Positions 12,505-22,720 of a DNA stretch of 64,000 nt are shown here, piece after piece. The DNA is taken from positions 54,429-118,428 of the forward strand of contig JAQFVV010001069.1 in NCBI GenBank assembly GCA_028023455.1, in the 5' to 3' direction. Position 1 is the first letter of the stretch, and each line of letters begins with the position of its first letter. A model generated the notes under the pieces. The model had not been told where the DNA came from and ran no database searches. It was given only the letters and a program-made list of their open reading frames with translations. A program made the translations under genes and the position numbers. This DNA comes from Epiperipatus broadwayi. Its lineage: Eukaryota; Onychophora; Udeonychophora; Euonychophora; Peripatidae.

Positions 12505-12790
12505 CTAAATTTTTCCATATTCTGCTCCATTCCATTTCCACAACATAATCTTTGTGAACTCTATGGCCTTTATATCTAAATCCCCCTTATCTTTCCCCAA
12601 ATCCAGCATAAAACCACTTTGTGTATAATCACTTTTTTCATATTTATTCTTCCATAACTTCATTATATGTGCCCTTTCTATTTTCAAGCATTTACATTCA
12701 ATTAACAGATGCCTAATATTTTTGATTTATTCCTTACACAATTTACAGATTAAATCACCTGTATTTTTTCATTTACATGTATATTATCTT
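12505..12790 (-). pseudogene. LINE C-terminal zinc-finger tail
   Basis: On the minus strand, ICKLCKE followed by IRHLLIECKCLKIERAH fits the Cys-Cys-His-Cys finger at the C-terminus of many LINE reverse transcriptases. The frame then continues through 12687-12505. A stop interrupts the finger. Confidence 0.5.
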
Positions 12791-13459
12791 GTTGCTAAAG
12801 ATTCTGTTAGAGCCTTAAACAATAATAATACTTTCCTTACTATTATCATATATTAACTCGCACCTAATATTCTGCTTATTTCTATATATATTTAAACTCT
12901 TTTTACTCCCCATACTAGTTCTTCATCTCTCTAACTCCCTATTCTTTATTAATAAATCTATTCTTTTATCTCATTCCTTATCACTATAACACTCAACAAT
13001 CCCCCTAACACAATCATCCCATATTTTGTACAAATTTACTGATATAAATTCTTTATCCAAATCTTTGTCAGACCACATTACCTTTCTCACTCATCTTGTT
13101 ACCTGCCCTTTACTCATAACCCAATTAAATACTATTTTGGCTATTCTTTTATTATCCATAAACTGCAATCTAGCAAACATTTTCATTTTACTTTTTGCAT
13201 CTCTCATATAAAAACTTGACCATCCCATTTCTTCTTGAATTGCCTCCCTTGCTGTCCATACATCTGCATCCAATGCATGTCTTCCTACTTCCCTTTGAAC
13301 TTTTTTCTAAGTATTTTAATACCACTTTACTAACACATAATGCATCATTACCATATGTTAACCCTATTACTACAACTCCCTTTTATATAATTTTAGATAC
13401 ATCATATTTATTGTATAAAAACACTGTTAATTTCTTTATCAATCCCTTTCTTTTCTTTG

Positions 13460-14460
13460 CTTTATTTATCAATTTTTTTCTCCCATTCATCCAAATAATT
13501 TTTATGATTACGTAAAATAATTCCCAAATAACTATATCTATTCACCACACTTAACTTAATATCTCCCAATAAAAATTCTACACCTTCTCTTTCCCCAATA
13601 TTAACCATCATTATATTTAATTTTTCTTCACTAAATTTAATCCCCATCTCTTTATTTACCCTTGCACATGTCCTCAGCATAACTTCCATATCTTCTCTTC
13701 TTTCTGCACACAAAAATATATCATCCGCAAATAAAGACCTGACAAAATATATACTCCCTTATGACCTATTAATGATATCTCTATCCCTCTTCCTTATCTT
13801 TCTATTGCTTTTTCCACTTCACTCAAATACAACACAAACAAAAAAGGTGACATAGGGCATCCTTGCCTTAGTCCCACCCCATTTTTAACTTTAACTGATT
13901 ATATATTCCCTGATATATATATATATATAATTATTTTCATATAATTTCTTAATAATATCCACTAAAGCTTCATCCATTCCCAAATTTGATAAACGTATCC
14001 ATAATCTGTTTCTATCTACTCTATTATATGTCTTTTATATATCTATAAAACTCACATATAACTGTTTACCTGCATTCCTACTCATATCCATAAGTTGTAT
14101 AACTACAAATAAACTATCTCCTATATGCCTATCTAGTCTAAAACATCCTTGCACCCCCCTTCCCTACATTATTCTTTTCCATTCATTTTACAACTCCTCT
14201 AGCCACCCTATATGAGAAAAAGTTATATAAAACTGATGTTACCACTATCAATCTATAATTATTTTACTTTCTATGATCCTTACCATTTTCTTTAAATAAT
14301 AATCTTACTCTTATATTACTCCAACGACTCAGAAAAACTCTATTTTGTGCCATCTTATTAAAACAGGATAATAACTTTACTTTTGCCCTATATCCTAAAT
14401 TCATTACCATTTTCGCTGCCCATCCATCTAAACCTCTTGCCTTTCTACTTTTTAATTTCT
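13460..14460 (-). pseudogene. LINE reverse transcriptase, decayed
   Basis: The fragments in order are KARGLDGWAAKMVMN (fingers), YVSFIDI with K.YNRVDR (motif A region), GKDALCHLFCL (motif B region, broken), LFADDIFLCAERRED (motif C; FADD at 13720-13731) and NRYSYLGIIL (thumb). Both catalytic Asp of FADD remain. Multiple in-frame stops and shifts separate the blocks. Confidence 0.7.
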
Positions 14461-15245
14461 TCTCTACCTCATTATGTTAATTTTTTGTAAACCTAATATT
14501 TCCATTACTATATGTTTTCATGTTTTCTATCACTCTATTCTTCACATCTAACACCTTTTCTATATTCATTACATATCTATTTGAGATTCTGTCTAAATTT
14601 TCTGTGGAGCTACACTTTATTCCCTCATCATCTAGTAGTACTATCTTTCTCCACCCTACATTTCTCCTTTTAATGTAATTCCAAAATTTTTACTTCCAAC
14701 TCTTCCACTTTTATTAATATCCTCCAACAATTTATTATTCAATTTCATTCTCTCTATATAATTATCTATTTTAGCCAACTTCTTATTTTCTAAGTACTTT
14801 TCCCATTTAGCATTAATATCTTTTTCACTTTCCTTGTTCTTAATAGCACCCTTATATTTCTACATGCTTCTTCCCTCTCTTTTATACTTTTACTAATTCT
14901 CATTTTTTATTATTTTTATTATTCTGAATATTCTAACCTAAAACCCTATTTGCCACTTTTTCCACTTCTTTACAGCATTCCTTATACTCATCCCAACCAA
15001 CTCTTCCATAATTTCTTCAACTTGTATTTTATACTCTTCCAACTTATTCTTATCATTCACTCTTCATCCACATCTTTCACTATTATTTCTATTCTCCATC
15101 ACATTACCATTTCAATTACAATAGAGTTATGATCACTAATGCATACTTTTTCTTCCTTATCAAACACCTTAATTTTCTGTATTTTATTCATTCCCTCTTT
15201 CTCTACCAATACATAATCTATTGGGTGTAATATATTATTTTTAGA

Positions 15246-15888
15246 TCATGTGTATTGTCCCTCATAAATATGTAATAAATTTCCAATACTCAAATTCATT
15301 TTCTGACAAAATTTCTTCAAAAGTTTTCTATTTTTATTATCTACATCATCAATTTCTTCAATATGTCCTTCACTTCCTTGTTTTCCTAAATGCAACCCAT
15401 CTTTACTATATAACTCCCTCTTTCCAATAAAACAATCCCACACACCCACATACATAAAATTTCTCTCACACAATTTTTTCAATCTCTCATTTATAGAACA
15501 TGCCCTATCTAACAAATGCCTCTTGTCAAATCTTGGTAATATTCCAACTACTCCTACTCTTCTTTTAATCATAGTCAAATTCCTAATCAATTCTACATAT
15601 TCGTCCATTATCTGATGATTTTGATAAATTATTAGTCCCCACCATAACATACCCATCTCTACTACCTTGCTTTTTTACTTTATCTGCTACATCCTTAATT
15701 CTAGCTCCAGGCAAACAAACTTTTACATATCTGCTTCTATTTTCCATTTCAATTATATCCCCACATTCTCCAATTAGTGAATTTCCTATCAATACTGTTT
15801 CATAATCTACTTTCTCTATTCCAGCCATAACATTTTCTAATACCTTCTGGTCCTCCTTATCTATTGGATCCTTATTATTCCTACTCAA
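15246..15888 (-). pseudogene. LINE SGNH esterase domain joined to endonuclease C-terminus
   Basis: The frame 15888-15583 has VLIGNSLI (GDSL block), CLPGARIKDV and VMVGTNNL (GTND block). After a frameshift, 15656-15246 has GILPR and DGLHL (the D..H catalytic block). The same frame runs into NRKLLKKFCQKMNLSIGN and then, past 15246, HPIDYVL and ISDHN, which are AP-endonuclease blocks. The N-terminal half of the endonuclease is absent, so a deletion probably fused the two. GNSL and GTNN are substitutions in catalytic blocks. Confidence 0.65.
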
Positions 15889-16129
15889 TAATTCCTTTAT
15901 TTCCTTACATTTTATCTCTAATGAGTTAATTTTCCTTCTACATCTTTCACTTCTTTCTCTATCTTATTTATTCTTTTGCTAATCATCTCCATTGCATTAT
16001 TACTTTCTCCACCCATATTTCCTGACACTCTACTAAAACCATACTCTATCTTATCTTCCTTAACTATATTTTGTTCCCTTTCCACTGTCTTTCACTTTAG
16101 ACTATCTACACTTAAAAACCACTTTCTCA

Positions 16130-16250
16130 CATCTTTTATCACATTTACACACTGACTACATAACCATAAACCTATTACATCCTTTCTAATCTTATTTAAA
16201 CATTTCAAGTGATAAACCTCATTACATACATACATTCTACAGATCATGCC
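16130..16250 (-). pseudogene. PHD-like zinc finger of LINE ORF1
   Basis: The translation includes CRMYVCNEVYHLKCL followed by GLWLCSQC, which fits the Cys/His spacing of a PHD finger (C..C...H..C...W.C..C). It is followed by a charged, coiled-coil-like stretch (RINKIEKEVKDVEGKL). PHD plus coiled coil is a known ORF1 layout in CR1/L2-like LINEs. The start codon is not identifiable and stops follow. Confidence 0.55.
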
Positions 16251-16279
16251 TAATTTCTTTTTTTCTATTATTTATACAT

Positions 16280-16720
16280 TGTGCAATACAAATGCAATCG
16301 ATATTCTTTATTTTATGTATTTTTCGAACGTTATATTTTTTCTTAAAAGTAAATGTTTCTTAAATTGAAAAAAATCTTTAAATAACAAATTTACTAAAAA
16401 CTAATCAACAAAATAACTTTTTAAAAATTCATATTTATAAAATAACAATATATAAATAATAAAACAAAAAAAAAACGTGTTTTTTTTTTTCAATTTCTAT
16501 ATATATAAATAACAAACTGAAAAAACTTTAAAACAAAGAAAAACAAATAAACGACACAATTTTCAATCTTTCAAATACTCTTAACCACTAATTACACTTT
16601 CATACACAATAATAATTAATATTAATCTATATTAATGCTCTCAGACACAAATATTAAGATTAAAAAAAAAACATATTTATTGGCGCCCTCTGTGATCAGG
16701 ATAGATTGCGTGTCCAGTAC
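16280..16720. other. Very AT-rich gap
   Basis: Poly-A/poly-T runs and no coding signal. It may hold the 5' end of the adjoining LINE. Confidence 0.4.
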
Positions 16721-17125
16721 AGTATATATATATTAAGGCTATTAATGTACGGAATATCTGAATTTAGTTCAGGCCCATATAGCTATTTCATTTGGAGAGC
16801 TGAATTTGAAGACATTAGATGTCTGAAAGTTTCAGATATTTTTTATAATAGTTATGTATTAGATAAATGCTTGGTTAGAGCTGCTATTTTTGATTCTGAT
16901 TTCCTAGCTCATCATTGAAGAGAGCCATAGCTCGAAATCGGTCTGGAGATGTGAACAATCATAAATAAAGATTTGAATGTTTTCTCTTATAGCATTAATC
17001 ATAAAAATAAATAAATAATAAAACAAGCTTGTTTAGAAATATTTGCTCTTTATTACATATTAGTAATTACAAGCTATATAGATCATATGATTTATCACTT
17101 GGTTTTAATATATATATATATATTC
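16720..17125 (+). repeat. Short hammerhead-like repeat, (TA)n-bracketed (family S1)
   Basis: A plus-strand copy of the family at 9755-10112, bounded by (TA)n at about 16722-16732 and 17110-17124. At 16907-16951 it has TTGAAGA (C3 changed to T), a perfect 4-bp helix II (GAGC-CATA-GCTC), GAAA and TCGGTC. Flanks CTCATCA and TGGAGATG can pair at five of six positions. Likely a degenerate retrozyme or PLE-derived unit. Confidence 0.55.
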
Positions 17126-17694
17126 AAGGTTAATTTTTAATTGTTATTTATTAATAAGTGATATAGAGTAGTTTTCTCTTTGATTTAAACATTATCACTA
17201 TCGATTCAAATACTGAAATATTTAATAACTGGTAAATATGCCCAGTGTTTTAATAATATTTAACACTTTGAGATAATTTCTCATCCAACTGGATTACTAA
17301 GTAAATTAAATACTTTTTGAATGAGTATTGGCAATGTTTGAATTGAGAAGAACCTTTGACTACTGATTTATTAATATAAAACAATTTAAATTATTAGTAA
17401 CCTGAATAATACGACTGATTTAATTAAGTACATGCTTCCTAATCAAAATGTTTAGACTAACTTTTATATAAGAATATGGAGTACAGAAAAAGGACAGTTT
17501 TTCTATAAATATATAAAAAATGTGTTATGTTGTGGCTTTAGAGTATTTCATTTGCTTAATAAACCTTTTGTATAACATCTAATCTCCAAATGTTTGCCAG
17601 AAATTTTGTAATAATGATCTTTGAGGTGTATTATATGTTGAATTATGCCTATCATCTAACATTAACTCATATATGTCTTCAAAACAATATTAAA

Positions 17695-18040
17695 TTTATT
17701 TACATTTTTAATTACATTCCACTATTAGTAATAGCCCACAGGTTAATATCTACACAAAGTTTTGAGTGATTTTATCCTTCTCTCCTTTTCAGGTAATGGT
17801 GGTCTGGGTGTACTTAAACACTCAAATTAAATCTGGAGCTTTAGATTATTAAATATTAAATTTTAAGAAAACATTCGATCAAACTCAGACATTGTGTTTC
17901 TATAAAATTCACTATTCGAGAATCATTTATATTCTATCAATTTCACTGGTGAAGCCATCAGTATCTGAAGAAGAAAGGACAATGATACTATTCTAAACGT
18001 TGTATTGAAACTAATCTGTGGGCTATTACTAATAGATAGA
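17695..18040. repeat. Paired inverted ends of a SINE-like family
   Basis: The segment 17700-17830 (minus) and 17940-18035 (plus) both end in a TGTGGGCTATTACTAATAG-type sequence that also ends the copies at 47530-47830 and 49450-49780. The two therefore lie head to head with about 110 bp between them. The plus segment has CTGAAGAAG and TTGAAAC at hammerhead-like spacing but no convincing helix. Confidence 0.4.
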
Positions 18041-20830
18041 TTTAAATAAACTTTAACCTTTTTGAAAACATTCATAATTTAATGTTAGATAATGGATATA
18101 ATCCCACATTAAAGTACAAATAACCTCCGAGTACTATATATATTACTAAAGCATTAGGCATATTTCTGTATATATATTTGTGTCTGTATGATGTTACCAT
18201 TTCACTGTAATATTAATAATACATAGATAAAATTTTATTACTAAATAATTTCTTATAACTGTTATTTACATAAAAGATTTCATAATAAGTCTAGACCATA
18301 TATTAACGTCTGGCGAAATTTTTATATACAATCATATAGCTTTTTGATCTTTCTTCATTGACAGCGAGAAGTCATAATGCTGCCTTGTAATGTTTTCTTT
18401 TTTAAAAAAAAAGCTCCAATTGAAAAATATAATATACATAAGTCAATTTAAATAATTTGCTTTTTTTTAGATATTTATTTACAATAACATTCTGCAAATA
18501 TTTGAATGTCCTACCCCCAATCTCTAATTTTAGCAATTCACACTCCAACCAAAAGGTTTAATGAAATTCTCAATACATCTTATTCTAATACATACCATAA
18601 TATTTCTTTTCGTCTTTGTAATAAACTTGTAATATTCTAGTTAATCTGAAAAGGTAAATCAAACAATAAGAAAGTCCTAAATGCAATGAATGAATTTAAG
18701 ACTTTTTTTATAGTTTGTTTTACCTTTTAAGATGAACTTGAACATTACAAGTTTGTTAAAATTACATAATTGTATGAAAACAGTATATACTATTGAGAAT
18801 TACATAAATATTTCTTTTAGTAAATTGTTCAGCATTCATTATAAATCTTAACTATCTTTTTCAAAAGCATTGGTCACATCTTTAACTATTATTCTTAAAA
18901 TTTAATAGATTAAGGTTTTCAGATCTAGAATTGATTTAAATTAACATTTTCTAAAGTATTAATATCACACTTTGGATTAAAAAAATGTTTCAAACATTTA
19001 TTTTAGTCACAAACGAAAAAATGAATTAAAAACATACCATAGCAGCTAACCAAAAGTGCATTGAAAAACAAAGAAAAACAGAGAATCACATAGTACTTCA
19101 TTTTTGATTGAATTAGAGATAAAATAGTGAAGAAGTATTTATAATAAAAGTGTCACATGAGCAATAACTTAAAAAATAATATAATGTTAAAGCATTCAAT
19201 TTGTAATAAAATAAATTCAAGCTATTCATTTGATAATTTCTGGGAATCATAACATTTGAGACTTTAAACGTAGGTGAAACAAAACATTCCACTCCAATTT
19301 ATTTTTAAACCATTTAGAATAAAAGTATATTCTTTCTACCAATATAAATTCCTAGGTTCAGAATATTGAAATATAACTTTAACTTCTTGATTTTCACACA
19401 ATATAAATAAAGTTATACATTTATGTTTTCACATCGCATATAATTTCTTTAATTTTTTTGTTCATTTATTTTAACTGTAGAATTAAAAAAAAATATTGAA
19501 ATTATTTGACTTGTATTTATAATTTGCAATAATTATAAAACGTTGTGCTGCTTTTTTACGTTTCTTTTTAAAATAAGACCAAATTATATATATATTCAAT
19601 CTGGCTTAAAATTGGAATTCAATTCAGATAAATCATGCCTTATTTAAATTCCATGCTTACAGTAATATTGTATATCCCCTTGTTCTCTATTTTCTAAAAA
19701 GTAAAAACCTGAATACATACATTTATAGAGGCAAAACTCAGGGTTATTTATCAATTTACAGGCACACACACATGCATATTCATATAATAAAATAAATTCT
19801 ACAAAAGTATAAATAACTATCAATTATTACGGTAATAAGATTTGGTATAAAACAATATTTATTACTTTGCTAAGCCAGGCTTTCAATACGGTCTATCTTT
19901 GTTAAAGCACTCCTAAAGTGATTATTAAAATTACATCAGCATTTCTGCATAAAAGTGCAATAAACTAGTATGTTCTAACAGTCTTTTTGTAGTAAAAAAC
20001 CAACAGAACATTAACCTTTTAACTGCTAATTATATTATTGGTTGTATGAGGTAAAAATCAAATCTTTTAATTGACCAACTCACAAACTGAAGACAAAGCC
20101 TATTGTTAAAACATATTCGCCTATAATATTAAATTCAACTCAGATACGTTTATAAAAAGTATATTACTAATTTTTCAGGTTATGAAGAGAACGAAAGTTC
20201 TTTCAAAAATAAATTGCTATTTATTTATTCTAAAATATTCAATTTCGGCAACATAAAAGCTATAATATAAACAAAAAGGTTGACTTTTACGTTATAGAAA
20301 AGTAAATATTTCTTTTTATTAGATCTTTAATATTTTTACTAAAATCTTCAATATTTTTTGAAAATAATTTTGTTTTTTTAGTATATTTTTTAAAAAACTA
20401 GTTTAATTTCTGAAATTATATTTTTTTAATACTTAAAATTGCATTCGAAATGAAAATCTCAGCGTTTTTCTTTATTTTCTTTGATCAGGCGGTTTCTTTG
20501 TTCTTTCCAGCCAATCAGAATGTCTTTTTCCGCTGAGAACTCACTAACAACCAATTACAAATGATGTTCTTTCTTTGTTTAGGTTTAAATGCGTTTTTTT
20601 TTATTTTTTACTTGTAAAATAATTCGGAAGAGGGCACCATCTTACAGAACTTTTAAAAACCTATTCAAAACCTATCAAACGAATTTTTTAGCATAAGAAC
20701 TGGCAGAGTTAGAGTGATGTCAGATGTCGAGGAGGAGCTTTGTAAGAGGCAGGAAAAGGGTTAATATGCTTTGAAAGTTGAAAAATCAGAAAAAGTGCAA
20801 TATAAATGAAACGTAATTGTTATATATATA
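18040..20830. other. AT-rich non-coding DNA
   Basis: No gene recognised. A less AT-rich block at about 20455-20760 contains two CCAAT-type sequences (AGCCAATCAG and AACCAATTAC) and could be a promoter of an unseen gene or a remnant repeat; nothing in the sequence decides this. Confidence 0.4.
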
Positions 20831-21058
20831 TATATATGACAATAGATGGCGTTATACCAAAAACACCTTCAAGCGTTTGTTTACATAAACGTCAGAGCGA
20901 GTATTTCACTATCTGATATCAGACCCATGTAGCTATCTGGCATGCTATGCTGAGTTTGAAGACATTACATGTCTAAAAGATTCATGCTTGCAAGCTGAAT
21001 AGAAACTGTTTCTTAAATGCTCAGAGTTTGTGTTTTAGATCTAGTTTCTTAATCCTGT

Positions 21059-21102
21059 CCTTCACTGACGATAGAAAATAGCTTGAAATCATGATCTGAA
21101 GG
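21059..21102 (+). ncRNA. Hammerhead ribozyme, array unit 1
   Basis: Helix I is CCTTCA (21059-21064) with TGAAGG (21097-21102), six pairs. The core is CTGACGA (21065-21071) and GAA (21085-21087). Helix III is ATC/GAT around a two-base loop, and the predicted cut falls after C21096. Helix II is weakened here (AGA against GCT). Confidence 0.75.
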
Positions 21103-21459
21103 TGGAAATTAAGTTAGAGATAGTGAAATACTCGCTCTGACGTTTATGTAAACAAACGCTTGAAGGTGTTTTTGGTATAACGCCATCTATTGTCATAAAT
21201 ACAAGCATATGCAAGTTTTTAACTTGTATTTTTTGTTTTTCATAAATGTACCTTTGAGGTCTTTCTTGCAATGATATATATTGCAGAGATTTCTATTATG
21301 AGGTGATGCTGAACTGATATCAGACCCATGTAGCTATCTGGCATGCTATGCTGAGTTTGAAGACATTACGTGTCTAAAAGATTCACGCTTGCAAGCTGAA
21401 TAGAAACTGTTTCTTAAACACTCAGAGTTTGTGTTTTAGATCTAGTTTCTTAATCCTGT

Positions 21460-21503
21460 CCTTCACTGATGATAGCAAATAGCTTGAAATCATGATCTGA
21501 AGG
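21460..21503 (+). ncRNA. Hammerhead ribozyme, array unit 2
   Basis: This unit has the exact consensus CTGATGA (21466-21472), helix I CCTTCA/TGAAGG, helix II AGC/GCT, GAA and helix III ATC-AT-GAT. The predicted cleavage is after C21497. It is the best-formed of the four. Confidence 0.8.
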
Positions 21504-21860
21504 TGGAAATTAAGTTAGAGATAGTGAAATACTCGCTCTGATGTTTATGTAAACAAACACTTGAAGGTGTTTTTGGTATAACGCCATCTATTGTCATAAA
21601 TACAAGTGTATGCAAGTTTTTAACTTGTGTTTTTTGTTTTTCATAAATGTACCTTTGAGGTCTTTCTTGCAATGATATATATTGCAGAGACTTTTACTAT
21701 GTAGTGATGCTGAACTGATATCAGACCCATGTAGCTATCTGGCATGCTATGCTGAGTTTGAAGACATTACGTGTCTAAAAGATTCACGCTTGCAAGCTGA
21801 ATAGAAACTGTTTCTTAAATGCTCAGAGTTTGTGTTTTAGATCTAGTTTCTTAATCCTGT

Positions 21861-21904
21861 CCTTCACTGACGATAGCAAATAGCTTGAAATCATGATCTG
21901 AAAG
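21861..21904 (+). ncRNA. Hammerhead ribozyme, array unit 3
   Basis: Same layout with CTGACGA and helix II AGC/GCT. The 3' strand of helix I is TGAAAG, giving one C-A mismatch within the six-pair helix. The predicted cleavage is after C21898. Confidence 0.7.
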
Positions 21905-22262
21905 TGGAAATTAAGTTAGAGATAGTGAAAATACTCGCTCTGAGGTTTATGTAAACAAATGCTTGAAGATGTTTTTGGTATAATACTATCTATTGTCATA
22001 AATACAAGTGTATGCAAGTTTTTAACTTGTGTTTTTTGTTTTTCATAAATGTACCTTTGAGGTCTTTCTTGCAATGATATATATTGCAGAGACTTTTACT
22101 ATGTGGTGATGCTGAACTGATATCAGACCCATGTAGCTATCTGGCATGCTATGCTGAGTTTGAAGACATTACGTGTCTAAAAGATTCACGCTTGCAAGCT
22201 GAATAGAAACTGTTTCTTAAATGCTCAGAGTTTGTGTTTTAGATCTAGTTTCTTAATCCTGT

Positions 22263-22306
22263 CCTTCACTGACGATAGCAAATAGCTTGAAATCATGATC
22301 TGAAAG
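22263..22306 (+). ncRNA. Hammerhead ribozyme, array unit 4
   Basis: Identical in layout to unit 3, including the C-A mismatch in helix I. The predicted cleavage is after C22300. Confidence 0.7.
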
Positions 22307-22461
22307 TGGAAATTAAGTTAGAGATAGTGAAAATACTCGCTCTGAGGTTTATGTAAACAAATGCTTGAAGATGTTTTTGGTATAACACTATCTATTGTCA
22401 TAAATACAAGCGTATGCAAGTTTTTAACTTGTGTTTTTTGTTTTTCATATATATATATATG

Positions 22462-22720
22462 TTGTAACCTTCTCCCAAAGACCGCTGTACTATACATGAA
22501 TCACATCACATTTTAGGCACCTTAATCACTACTGTACTCTAGTTACAGCCAATCATCATGCCATTCACATTGGTCAGCATAATCGCAACTGTAACCTGGC
22601 AACAGCCAGCCTTCATCTGCTAAACAGTCATGTCACATTGGCAAGCACCATAATCACATCTGTAACCTAGCTTCCTAATCTAGCTGGTCATCACCGAATC
22701 ATACCGCACATTTTAGTGAT
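22462..22720. repeat. Degenerate ~70-bp tandem repeats
   Basis: Motifs of the form CACATTGG...ATAATC...CTGTAACCT occur at about 22500, 22568 and 22636. Composition is less AT-rich than the surroundings. No coding frame is present. Confidence 0.35.

Larger units (their letters stand above)
12350..16280 (-). mobile_element. CR1/L2-like LINE, decayed
   Basis: The minus-strand order is: PHD-like zinc finger (about 16250-16130), a coiled-coil-like charged stretch (about 16000-15900), an SGNH/GDSL esterase domain (15888-15400), the C-terminal part of an AP endonuclease (about 15370-15130), reverse transcriptase (about 14460-13460) and a C-terminal CCHC-like finger (about 12760-12690). Many stops and frameshifts show that it is dead. 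PHD and esterase domains are typical of ORF1 in CR1/L2-group LINEs. The 5' and 3' limits are approximate; no target duplication was found. Confidence 0.75.
20838..22460 (+). mobile_element. Retrozyme tandem array (401-bp unit)
   Basis: The GATATCAGACCC unit start recurs at 20915, 21316, 21717 and 22119, a period of 401-402 bp, giving just under four direct units. Each holds a hammerhead ribozyme. The array opens with a 77-bp inverted piece (20838-20914) that is the reverse complement of 21118-21194, and the last unit is cut short at a (TA)n tract. (TA)n also precedes the array. No protein is encoded. Tandem non-coding units with one type I hammerhead each match animal retrozymes, which are thought to move through circular RNA using PLE machinery. 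Confidence 0.8.

Noticed and set aside
21089-21672. Two near-identical 60-residue minus-strand frames
   Set aside because: They arise from retrozyme repeat units and are broken in units 3 and 4; the conserved feature is the ribozyme on the other strand.
20838-22460. CRISPR-like array
   Set aside because: Units are 401 bp with no short repeat-spacer alternation, in eukaryotic DNA.
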